From contig JAHFSL010000119.1 in the NCBI GenBank assembly GCA_023265785.1, positions 1 to 7,324 of the forward strand: DNA of 7,324 nucleotides, given 5' to 3'. This document shows positions 1 through 6,070 of this stretch, one piece after another; the first letter of the stretch is position 1; each line of letters begins with the position of its first letter. This DNA comes from Candidatus Coatesiibacteriota bacterium. Its GTDB lineage: Bacteria; Oederibacteriota; CAKKQC01. The position numbers and the translations under genes were made by a program. A model generated the notes under the pieces. It was not told where the DNA came from. It was given only the letters and a program-made list of their open reading frames with translations, and ran no database searches.

Positions 1-1767
1 GTGGACATCATCCAGGCCATGGGCCGGATCCTCCTCTACCTGAAACCCTACGCCTGGTACACGGTCTTCACGGTCTTCATCACGGCCCTGGGCACCGCCA
101 TCCAGCTGGTGCCGCCCCAGTTGACCCGGACCATCATTGACAAGGCGATCCCCGGCAAGGACTACCACCTCCTCGGAATGATGGTGCTCGGGTTCCTGGC
201 CGTCAACGTCACGTCCACCCTGCTTCAGATTTACAACGGCAAGCAGTTGGCCTGGCTGGGCGGCCGGGTGGGCACCGACATCCGCGCCCACGTCTTCCAG
301 TCGGTGGAACGGCTGGGCATGAACTTCTTCGACCGGCGCCATGTCGGCCAGGTGATGGCGCGGGTCATGAACGACTCGGGCAACCTCCAGAACTTCCTGA
401 TTGACGGCTTCCCCTTCCTCGCCCAGAACGCACTCCTGCTGGGCGGCATCGTCTTCCTGCTCATGCGCGAATCCGTCACGCTCACCCTGCTCATCATGAT
501 CCCGGTGCCGCTCATGTTCATCGGCCAGTACCTGTTCTGGAAGTATGTCCGCAGTCTTTCCCACAAGGCCTGGAACCAGTTCGCCCTCCTGAACAACCGC
601 CTGCACGAGTCCATCTCCGGTGTCCGGGTGGTCAAGGCGTTCTCCCAGGAGGGGCAGGAACTCGAGCGGTTCAACAAGCAGAACAACCGCTGGTTCCAGT
701 CCCAGTATGTGGTGGACGGGTTCTGGGCCGTGTTCCACCCCGGCATGCACCTGTTCGTGACCTCGGGCGTCCTGATCGTCTGGTGGATCGCCGGCAAGTG
801 GAACATCGAGGGGCAGTGGACGCTCGGGCGGCTCTTCCTCTACAACAACTACCTCTGGATGTTCTACGGGCCGCTCCAGTGGTTCAGCCAGGTCAACAAC
901 TGGATGACGCGGGCCTTCGCGGGCGCCGAGCGGATCTTCGAGACGATCGACACCACGCCGGAGGCCTACGAGCCCCCCGACGCGGTGCCCCTGCCCAACA
1001 TGAAGGGCGAGATCGAGTTCCGCAATGTCACCTTCTCCTACGAGAAGGGCCGCCCGGCGCTCAAGGATGTCTCCTTCAAGGTCCGGGCGGGCGAGATGAT
1101 CGGACTCGTGGGCAAGTCGGGATCGGGCAAGTCCACCCTGCTCTCCATGCTCTGCCGGTTCTACCAGCCCGAGGAAGGCGAGATCCTGATTGACGGCATC
1201 CCCATCACCAAGATTCAGTTGGCCGATCTGCGCAAGAGCATCGGGCTGGTCCTGCAGGATCCCTTCCTGTTCGGCTCGTCCATCTACGACAACATCAGCT
1301 ACAGTCGGCCGGATGCCTTGTTCGACCAGGTGGTCGAGGCCGCGCGCGCCGGCAACGCCCATGACTTCATCATGCGCAAGCCCGACGCCTATGACACCCG
1401 GGTGGGCGAGCGCGGGAGCCGCCTGTCCGGCGGCGAGCGCCAGCGCATCTCCATCGCCCGCGCCATCCTCCATAACCCGCGCATTCTGATCCTGGACGAG
1501 GCCACCTCCTCGGTGGACACCGAGACCGAGGCCAAGATCCAGGAAGCGATGGACCGGCTGGTCCGCTACCGCACCACCTTTGTGGCGGCGCACCGGCTCT
1601 CGACCCTGCGGGCCGCGGACCGGATCTTCGTGATGGATGAGGGCAAGCTGGCCGAGGCGGGCACGCACGATGCCCTCCTGACCAAAAAGGGAATCTATTA
1701 TCGGCTGGTGAAGGCCCAGGAAAAGGCCTGGCGGCGCTCCCGCCGGAGCCTCTCGATCGCGCAGTGA
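1..1767 (+). CDS. ABC exporter half-transporter, fused membrane and ATPase domains (DUF1854-associated type)
   Basis: An integral inner-membrane protein that should homodimerise, or pair with another half, and use ATP to export a substrate that the sequence does not identify. The type I ABC exporter membrane domain covers about residues 15-310, with hydrophobic segments near 20-40, 58-76, 138-155, 159-180, 248-266 and 277-295. The nucleotide-binding domain has every expected element: A-loop Tyr347, Walker A GKSGSGKS (371-378), Q-loop Gln419, signature LSGGERQR (475-482), Walker B ILILDE (495-500, catalytic Glu500), D-loop SSVD (503-506) and switch His531. At 588 residues it has normal half-exporter length. 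The frame opens with GTG at the first base of the window, so the true start could lie upstream; Met7 is an alternative. It overlaps the DUF1854 gene by four bases (GTGA), which implies translational coupling. Lipid A, peptide or drug exporters share this fold, but the neighbour favours the DUF1854-linked subfamily. Confidence 0.93.
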   Translation: MDIIQAMGRILLYLKPYAWYTVFTVFITALGTAIQLVPPQLTRTIIDKAIPGKDYHLLGMMVLGFLAVNVTSTLLQIYNGKQLAWLGGRVGTDIRAHVFQSVERLGMNFFDRRHVGQVMARVMNDSGNLQNFLIDGFPFLAQNALLLGGIVFLLMRESVTLTLLIMIPVPLMFIGQYLFWKYVRSLSHKAWNQFALLNNRLHESISGVRVVKAFSQEGQELERFNKQNNRWFQSQYVVDGFWAVFHPGMHLFVTSGVLIVWWIAGKWNIEGQWTLGRLFLYNNYLWMFYGPLQWFSQVNNWMTRAFAGAERIFETIDTTPEAYEPPDAVPLPNMKGEIEFRNVTFSYEKGRPALKDVSFKVRAGEMIGLVGKSGSGKSTLLSMLCRFYQPEEGEILIDGIPITKIQLADLRKSIGLVLQDPFLFGSSIYDNISYSRPDALFDQVVEAARAGNAHDFIMRKPDAYDTRVGERGSRLSGGERQRISIARAILHNPRILILDEATSSVDTETEAKIQEAMDRLVRYRTTFVAAHRLSTLRAADRIFVMDEGKLAEAGTHDALLTKKGIYYRLVKAQEKAWRRSRRSLSIAQ

Positions 1768-2261
1768 GGCGGTCCAAGTCGGCTCCCACCCTGGACGCGA
1801 AAAAGGTCCGCATCACGGCCAATCCAGACGGCACCATGACCCTCAAGGGCGGCGGCCGAACCTGGAAGAAGGTACGCGTGCGCCTGGGCCGGCCGTTGTT
1901 CAGGCCCGACGAGTTTGCGGCGGCGTTGGAGGACGGGCAGGGTGAGAGCGCCCTGCTGGTCAACCTGCCGGCGCTAGAGGCGAAGTCGAAGGCCGCGCTG
2001 GAAACCCACCGGCTCCGGCACAACCTCACCTGCAAGATCCTGAAGGTCAATAGCCTCGCCCACCAGTTCGGGAGTGCCTTCTGGGATGTGGAGACCGAGA
2101 AGGGGCCACGCCAGTTCGTCATCCGCGGCACCTCCGAGCATGTGCGATGGCTGAGCGACGACCGCCTGCTGATCACCGATGTCCACCACAACCGGTTCGA
2201 GGTCCCCAGCATCACGGGGCTGGATCGCCGCAGTCAGGGTCTGATCAGCCTGATTCTCTAG
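1764..2261 (+). CDS. DUF1854 family protein, accessory to the upstream ABC exporter
   Basis: A 165-residue soluble protein without signal peptide or membrane segment. Residues from about 75 to the end resemble DUF1854: a leucine- and basic-rich start, then W107-DVET, a charged turn (EKGPRQF), the strand LLITDVHHNRF (about 135-145) and the closing LDRRSQGLI (153-161). Residues 1-60 are basic and less conserved in appearance. Known of the family: DUF1854 occurs at the C-terminus of, or beside, ABC exporters, has been proposed to bind ligand, and in some proteobacteria is labelled cyanophycin-metabolism-associated. Its biochemical role is unproven. The GTG start lies inside the exporter's stop region (GTGA, 1764-1767), so translation is probably coupled; the nearest purine-rich stretch, GGAG at 1745-1748, is too far away for a good ribosome binding site. 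Its TAG stop shares three bases with the opposing gene's stop. Assigned from remembered family pattern, not from a search. Confidence 0.84.
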   Translation: MRRSKSAPTLDAKKVRITANPDGTMTLKGGGRTWKKVRVRLGRPLFRPDEFAAALEDGQGESALLVNLPALEAKSKAALETHRLRHNLTCKILKVNSLAHQFGSAFWDVETEKGPRQFVIRGTSEHVRWLSDDRLLITDVHHNRFEVPSITGLDRRSQGLISLIL

Positions 2262-2773
2262 CGCGCCGTTCCGGCGGCGCGCTCCAGGTCCTGCCGGGTG
2301 TTGGCGGCGGAGGCGTAGCCCCGGAAGACCAGCGGCTTGCGGCCATCGCCGAATTCCACGACCAGCGTCGGGAAGGCGTCAATGTGATAGGTGCGCTGGA
2401 GCGCCTCGATATCCGGCGGGTTCTTCCCGTCCTCCGACTTGCGATCCATGACCCGCACCGGCACGAACCGGCTGTTGATCATTGCCGCATCGGCCGGATT
2501 GCCGAAGACCTCGGTGGTCATGCGTTTGCAGGGCGGGCACCACCCGGCGGTGAAATCGTAGAGGATGGGCCGGCCCAGCCGTTTGGACTCGGCCGCCGCC
2601 TCGGCGGGGGCGCGCCACCGGACGAGGCCCGCGCCCTCCGCCGCCGCGGGAGGTGTGGTGAACCGGGCCGCCGCCGCCCACCCCAACGCCGCGAGCACGG
2701 TTAGCGCCACCAGCCACGGGGGCGTGCCCCGACCCAATCCGCGGGGGGAAGAAGGACCGTCAGGCGGCGGCAT
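2258..2773 (-). CDS. Membrane-anchored thioredoxin-fold protein (WCPPC)
   Basis: A 171-residue protein with a proline- and glycine-rich cytoplasmic start, one hydrophobic segment at about 19-37 (signal anchor or uncleaved signal peptide), then a thioredoxin-like domain on the outer face of the membrane. Visible landmarks are strand PILYDFTAGW, the redox motif WCPPC (78-82) followed by KRM, and the cis-proline region FPT (134-136). The sequence after the cysteines (TEVFGNPADAAMINSRFVPV) resembles the thioredoxin_7 and DsbD C-terminal domain group, so it probably reduces or relays disulfides rather than being a TlpA-type protein; this is inference. The ATG lies 14 bases inside the end of the ABC permease gene and has no Shine-Dalgarno-like sequence before it, so translation is likely coupled. 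Its TAG stop overlaps the DUF1854 stop. The overlap ties it to the ABC-2 transporter, perhaps serving an exported thiol protein or the transporter itself. Confidence 0.88.
   Translation of the reverse strand: MPPPDGPSSPRGLGRGTPPWLVALTVLAALGWAAAARFTTPPAAAEGAGLVRWRAPAEAAAESKRLGRPILYDFTAGWCPPCKRMTTEVFGNPADAAMINSRFVPVRVMDRKSEDGKNPPDIEALQRTYHIDAFPTLVVEFGDGRKPLVFRGYASAANTRQDLERAAGTAR
2260..2283 (+). terminator. Candidate terminator hairpin at the convergent gene junction
   Basis: A perfect 9-bp inverted repeat: arm AGCGCGCCG at 2260-2268, loop TTCCGG at 2269-2274, arm CGGCGCGCT at 2275-2283. It begins on the second base of the DUF1854 stop codon, so it is the first structure an RNA polymerase meets after the right-reading unit. 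No T-run follows (next bases CCAGGTCC), so it is not a canonical intrinsic terminator. The same bases encode the last residues of the opposing thioredoxin-fold protein. The stem may be partly a by-product of GC-rich coding, but its exact position supports a role in stopping rightward transcription. Confidence 0.4.
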
Positions 2774-3491
2774 ACGACAGTTGGCGGCGATTCAGGATGA
2801 CCACGGCCAGGGTGAGCGAGGCGCAGGTGACGAAGGCGAACGCTCCCAGGGCTCCCCAATTCACGCCCGTTCCCGCAAACGCGGCGTGAATCTTGAGGGA
2901 GGGCATGAGGAGGCCGGACGCCGATTCCGCCAGGGCGGCCACACGCGACCAGCCGCGCGTCATGGCCAGCACCCGCAGGAGCGAGAGGGCGGCATAGGTC
3001 AGCATGGCCCCGCCCATCTCCTTGGCATTGCCGGCCACGACCGAAAACACGACCAGCACGGCGGCTGAACCCGCCGCGCCCACGGCGGAGATGGCGGCAC
3101 CGCGCACCAGAAACGCCAGGTCGGCCGGGGCCCCCAGTTTCCAGGCCACCACGCCGGTGATGACGGCCTGGAGGACCATCATGGTGGCGGCCAGCGCCGT
3201 CAGCGCCAGCCACTTGCTGAAGACATACGCCGACCGCCGGACGGGCCGGGCCAGCACGAGGAGAATCGTGCCTGAACTGATGTCCTCCCCGATGAGCCCC
3301 GCCCCCGCCACCCAGACCACGAAGGTCTCGAAAAACGCGAAGGCGCTCCCGATCGCCGTGCGCTCCTGCTCGGTATGCATGAAGGCCATCAGGATTGCCG
3401 GCCAGATGAGCAGGAGGAGGACACCCACCCACCGGCCCGGGGCGGCGACCCGCTCGCGCAGGGTGGTCCGGAAAATGACGGGGTGGATCAC
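2760..3491 (-). CDS. ABC-2 type transporter permease subunit
   Basis: A 243-residue polytopic membrane protein forming the channel of an ABC-2 transporter with the ATPase encoded immediately upstream. Six hydrophobic segments are visible at roughly 21-37, 50-66, 93-113, 127-151, 161-173 and 215-233. The hallmark is the loop after the second segment, GEDISSGTILLVLARPVRR (68-86) followed by FSKWLAL, which matches the E-x-x-x-G-T-x-x-x-x-x-x-x-P-x-x-R-x-x-x-x-x-x-K pattern of ABC-2 and NosY-like permeases. It starts with GTG at 3491 in a GTGA overlap with the ATPase stop, a usual arrangement for subunits made in equal amounts, and its end overlaps the thioredoxin-fold gene by 14 bases. NosY-like copper-enzyme maturation is possible from resemblance, but no nosZ, nosD or nosL is present, so the substrate is unknown. 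Confidence 0.92.
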   Translation of the reverse strand: MIHPVIFRTTLRERVAAPGRWVGVLLLLIWPAILMAFMHTEQERTAIGSAFAFFETFVVWVAGAGLIGEDISSGTILLVLARPVRRSAYVFSKWLALTALAATMMVLQAVITGVVAWKLGAPADLAFLVRGAAISAVGAAGSAAVLVVFSVVAGNAKEMGGAMLTYAALSLLRVLAMTRGWSRVAALAESASGLLMPSLKIHAAFAGTGVNWGALGAFAFVTCASLTLAVVILNRRQLSYAAA

Positions 3492-4429
3492 GCCCGCCCG
3501 TCCCGCCCCTGAAAGAAGAGCCGTTCCAGCCGCCCCCGGTCGGGCACGGCCTCCACCACGGGCGCGCGCAGTCGCACCAGGGTCGCCAGGAGCCGCGCCG
3601 CCGCCCGGTCATCGGGCACCGCGAACCGCGCCTCCTCCTCCCCGCATGAGAGCAGACGCGCCCCCGCCCGCTCGGCGATGGCACCCAGCCGCTTCTGGAG
3701 GGACGCGGAGAAGCCCGGCGCAGCGGCCCGCAGGGTCAGGGTCCGTTCCGTGTCCGCCCCCGCCTTGAGGGTCTCCACCGACGTCACCCGGCCCGCCTGC
3801 ACATAGGCCACCCGGTCGCACAGCCGCTCCAACTGCTCCAACTGGTGCGAGTTCACGATGACCGTGACTCCCGTCCGGGGCAGGTCGGCCAGCAGGGCCC
3901 GGACGGCGGACGCGCCGATGGGATCCATGCCGGAGGTGGGCTCGTCGAGCAGGAGATACCGGGGACGGCCGATCAGCGCCTGGGCCAGCCCCAGCCGTTG
4001 AAGCATTCCGCGGGAATATTCCTTGACCCGCTTGGCCCCCGCATCGCGGTCCAACCCCACCCGGTCGAGCCCGGAGGCCACGTCGCGGGAGCGGTCGGCG
4101 GCGGGCGCGCCGGCCAGCGCATGGTGATAGCCGAGGAAATCCTGGCCCGTCATCCACCGGTCGAACATCAGCCGCTCGGGCAGGTATCCGGTCACGGCGC
4201 GCACCGCGAGGTCGTCGGGCGCCAGGCCATCCACCGTGACCGTGCCCTCGTCGGGAAAGAGGAAGCCGAGGAGACAACCCATCAGCGTCGTCTTGCCCGC
4301 CCCGTTCGGGCCGATCACCCCGAAGATCTCACCGGGCCGGATGGCCAGCGAGACCCCGTCCAGCGCCCGCACCCGCCCCCGGCGGTAGGTCTTGGACAGC
4401 CCCGCCACGACGATGCCGGTTCCGGTCAC
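3488..4429 (-). CDS. ABC-2 type transporter ATP-binding subunit
   Basis: A 313-residue cytoplasmic ATPase that powers the adjacent permease. The nucleotide-binding domain covers about 5-225: Walker A GPNGAGKT (40-47), Q-loop region TGYLPERL (80-87) with Glu85 where many ABC proteins have Gln, signature YSRGMLQRLG (138-147), Walker B YLLLDEP (158-164) and switch His195 in VNSHQLEQ. The Leu-Pro-Glu form of the Q-loop and the YSxGMxQRL signature are normal for the CcmA/NosF-like group. A C-terminal tail of about 85 residues ends in RLERLFFQ, the usual ending of this group. The GTG start at 4429 is well bounded: an in-frame TAG lies seven codons upstream at 4450-4448. AGGA sits only two bases before the GTG, too close to be an ideal ribosome binding site; GTG at codon 8 is a less likely alternative. 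It opens the three-gene overlapping module with permease and thioredoxin-fold protein. Confidence 0.95.
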   Translation of the reverse strand: MTGTGIVVAGLSKTYRRGRVRALDGVSLAIRPGEIFGVIGPNGAGKTTLMGCLLGFLFPDEGTVTVDGLAPDDLAVRAVTGYLPERLMFDRWMTGQDFLGYHHALAGAPAADRSRDVASGLDRVGLDRDAGAKRVKEYSRGMLQRLGLAQALIGRPRYLLLDEPTSGMDPIGASAVRALLADLPRTGVTVIVNSHQLEQLERLCDRVAYVQAGRVTSVETLKAGADTERTLTLRAAAPGFSASLQKRLGAIAERAGARLLSCGEEEARFAVPDDRAAARLLATLVRLRAPVVEAVPDRGRLERLFFQGRDGRA

Positions 4430-4473
4430 CGTCCTGCGCGGTCTGGACTATCGGGCCGAGGGCGCAGGAGCGC

Positions 4474-4499
4474 GGTCGGCGCGCATCAGCGCGCCGACC
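4474..4499 (-). terminator. Perfect 11-bp hairpin enclosing the ThuA-gene stop codon; candidate terminator or processing site
   Basis: On the plus strand the arms are GGTCGGCGCGC (4474-4484) and GCGCGCCGACC (4489-4499), separated by ATCA (4485-4488). Read leftwards the loop is TGAT and contains the ThuA-gene TGA. All 11 pairs are Watson-Crick and ten are G-C, so the RNA hairpin would be very stable. No U-run follows on the leftward transcript (next bases GCGCTCCTGC), so it is not a classic intrinsic terminator. It could instead attenuate read-through, protect the upstream message's 3' end, or act with Rho. It lies in the largest gap of the left-reading set (56 bases, 4430-4485), between the sugar cassette and the ABC-2 module. 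Confidence 0.45.
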
Positions 4500-5136
4500 A
4501 AAGCATGCCGCGCTTCTGGATTTCCAAGGCCTCGGCCACGGCGAAGTCTGCGTTGGTATGCCCCAGCGAGGAGAAGAACACCTTGCCCTTCCCCCACCGC
4601 TTCTTCCAGACGACCGGCATGACCACGCCGTCGATCCAGTCACACACCTTCCCGTCAAAGGTCGTCGTGGCGAGCACCTCGGCGCCCGGATCAGTGTGCA
4701 TGTAGTACTGCTCGGAGTGCATCCGGAAATCCTTCAGCCCCTTGACGATGGGATCGGCGGGCTTCGTGATGTTGACCGTGTAGTCCATGATGTTGCCGGG
4801 ATGGGCTACCCACTGCCCGCCGGTCATGAATTGATATTCCGTATTGTTGCGGAATGAGTCGCACATGCAGCCGTGCCAACCCGCCAGCCCGGCACCCGCC
4901 TTCACGGCCTCCAGCAGGCCCTTCTCCTGCTCGCCCGTGATGCTACTCATCGTCCAAACCGGCAGGATTAGGTCCTGCGCCGCCATCAGCCCCGCGTCCG
5001 CATAGCAGTCGAGGGAATCGAAGATCTTCACCTCAAATCCCTGCGACTCCAGCCACGGCGCAAAGATATCCACGGACTGCTTGGGCGTGTGCCCGTCCCA
5101 CCCGCCCCAGGTGATCAGCGCCTTCTTGGTGGCCAT
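4486..5136 (-). CDS. ThuA-domain protein (trehalose-utilisation-like, glutamine-amidotransferase fold)
   Basis: A 216-residue, apparently cytoplasmic protein of the ThuA family. Visible landmarks: an opening strand with ITWGGWDGHTP (8-18), GLAGWHGC (83-90), the GGQWVAHPG block (106-114) matching the usual GG-x-F/W-x-x-HP, HSEQYYMHTDP (140-150) where the family has a D/S-E-x-Y element, and the C-terminal MPVVWKKRWGKGKVFFSSLGH (173-193), the P-x-x-W...GKGRVF-x-x-x-LGH signature. The fold resembles class I amidotransferases, but the catalytic cysteine arrangement is not evident. ThuA is linked genetically to trehalose/sugar utilisation in rhizobia, and related domains are abundant in Planctomycetota and Verrucomicrobiota; its reaction is not firmly established. 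It starts 29 bases after the epimerase-like gene. No clear ribosome binding site precedes the ATG, which forms TGATG with the stop of a four-codon upstream frame. The terminal codons form one arm of the 11-bp hairpin. Confidence 0.9.
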   Translation of the reverse strand: MATKKALITWGGWDGHTPKQSVDIFAPWLESQGFEVKIFDSLDCYADAGLMAAQDLILPVWTMSSITGEQEKGLLEAVKAGAGLAGWHGCMCDSFRNNTEYQFMTGGQWVAHPGNIMDYTVNITKPADPIVKGLKDFRMHSEQYYMHTDPGAEVLATTTFDGKVCDWIDGVVMPVVWKKRWGKGKVFFSSLGHTNADFAVAEALEIQKRGMLWSAR

Positions 5137-5165
5137 CAGGACTGCATCATATCAGCGCGGCCGCG

Positions 5166-6059
5166 TCAGAGGCCATGTCGGACGCCCAACCGGACCAGCG
5201 CCCGGCGGGACCGGCGGTAGGCGTCCATGATCCGGGGTACCTGCCCCACATCCACGCCCATGGGACCGGCAAACCCCACCCGGTCCAGCGCCTCGAAGAC
5301 CCCGTCCCAGTCAATGGCCCCGTCACCGATCGCCCGGTGGGCATTCGTCAGCCCGTCATTATCGGAGGCATGAACATACTTGATGGCACGGCCCAGCTTC
5401 ATGATGGAGAGCGGCAGGAGTTCCTTCTGGCCGTGCTGGTGGCCGGTGTCGAAGACCACCCCGAACCCCTTGCGGCCAACCGCATCGAGGAGCCGGAGCA
5501 TGGCCTCGGTGTTGGAGACCATCTCCCCCACCCGCGGCTCGACGAGGAGCGTCAGGCCGCCCCGGTTGGCGATCCGCTTGCACCGGCCGATCCCGTCCAC
5601 CAGCGCCGCCCACTGGCGGTCCCACGAGAACCCCTTCGGGATGCGCACCTCGTACCGCTCGTTGAACCGCACGGCCTTCTTGTACGGCGCCACGCCGCGA
5701 AAGTGCAGCGGCGGCGTGAAGCTGTCCACCTGCACCAGCCGGGAGCCGAAAAAGTCCGCCAGTTCCGCCCCCATCCCAAAGAGGTCCACGGCCCGCCGCC
5801 GCCGGCGGGCATCCATGCTGACCAGGTCGGGCAGGACCGGGCAGAAATTGATGATGGCGAGCCCCAGCCCGGCGCACAGGTCCTTCAGCTCATGGCGGGC
5901 GCCGTAGACTTCCTTGAGGTTGGGCTCGCGGACCCCTTCCAGCTCGATGGCGGTGAATCCCATCGCCGCCATCTCGCGGATCGCGCGGCGGGTCAGCGCC
6001 AGCGAGGGCGGGTACCCGTACCGGGAGATCGTATAGAGCCAACAGCAGTTGACGGTCAT
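5166..6059 (-). CDS. Sugar phosphate isomerase/epimerase-like TIM-barrel protein (AP endonuclease 2 family)
   Basis: A 297-residue soluble protein with the xylose-isomerase-like TIM barrel. By alignment in mind to D-tagatose 3-epimerase (metal ligands Glu152, Asp185, His211, Glu246), the likely metal-binding positions are Glu154 in LLVEPR, Asp184 in FDTGH with His187 beside it, His210 in KYVHASDND, and Asp250 in MGVDVG where Glu is usual. Early barrel strands are seen in MGFTAIELEG (33-42) and LAIINFCPVLP (67-77). The family includes epimerases, inosose isomerases/dehydratases and endonuclease IV; DNA repair is unlikely because the full set of zinc ligands is not evident and the context is carbohydrate metabolism. 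I chose the ATG at 6059 because it follows the upstream gene's stop by 11 bases; the frame stays open further upstream, but only by running through the membrane-protein gene in another frame. A run of five arginines (85-89) is unusual. Exact substrate unknown. Confidence 0.92.
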   Translation of the reverse strand: MTVNCCWLYTISRYGYPPSLALTRRAIREMAAMGFTAIELEGVREPNLKEVYGARHELKDLCAGLGLAIINFCPVLPDLVSMDARRRRRAVDLFGMGAELADFFGSRLVQVDSFTPPLHFRGVAPYKKAVRFNERYEVRIPKGFSWDRQWAALVDGIGRCKRIANRGGLTLLVEPRVGEMVSNTEAMLRLLDAVGRKGFGVVFDTGHQHGQKELLPLSIMKLGRAIKYVHASDNDGLTNAHRAIGDGAIDWDGVFEALDRVGFAGPMGVDVGQVPRIMDAYRRSRRALVRLGVRHGL

Positions 6060-6070
6060 CAGGGCGGCCG

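Noticed and set aside
1730..1744. Small inverted repeat GGCGG/CCGCC near the end of the ABC exporter gene
   Set aside because: Only five pairs in GC-rich coding sequence and inside a gene that is followed by an overlapping gene; expected by chance.
1370..2215. Leftward open frame of 281 codons opposite the ABC exporter and DUF1854 genes
   Set aside because: Low-complexity Arg/Ser/Pro translation; the sense strand carries both recognised genes.
2701..3684. Long leftward open frame of 327 codons across the permease and ATPase genes
   Set aside because: Arg/Gly/Pro-rich composition with no domain motifs; the overlapping frames encode clear ABC-2 subunits.
3488..4429. Glu85 in place of the Q-loop glutamine in the ABC-2 ATPase
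   Set aside because: The Gly-Tyr-Leu-Pro-Glu form is common in the CcmA/NosF-like branch, so it is not a sign of an inactive ATPase.
5156..5165. CGCGGCCGCG palindrome in the gap between the epimerase-like and ThuA genes
   Set aside because: A ten-base self-complementary GC string cannot make a stable hairpin without a loop, and such strings are common at this GC content.
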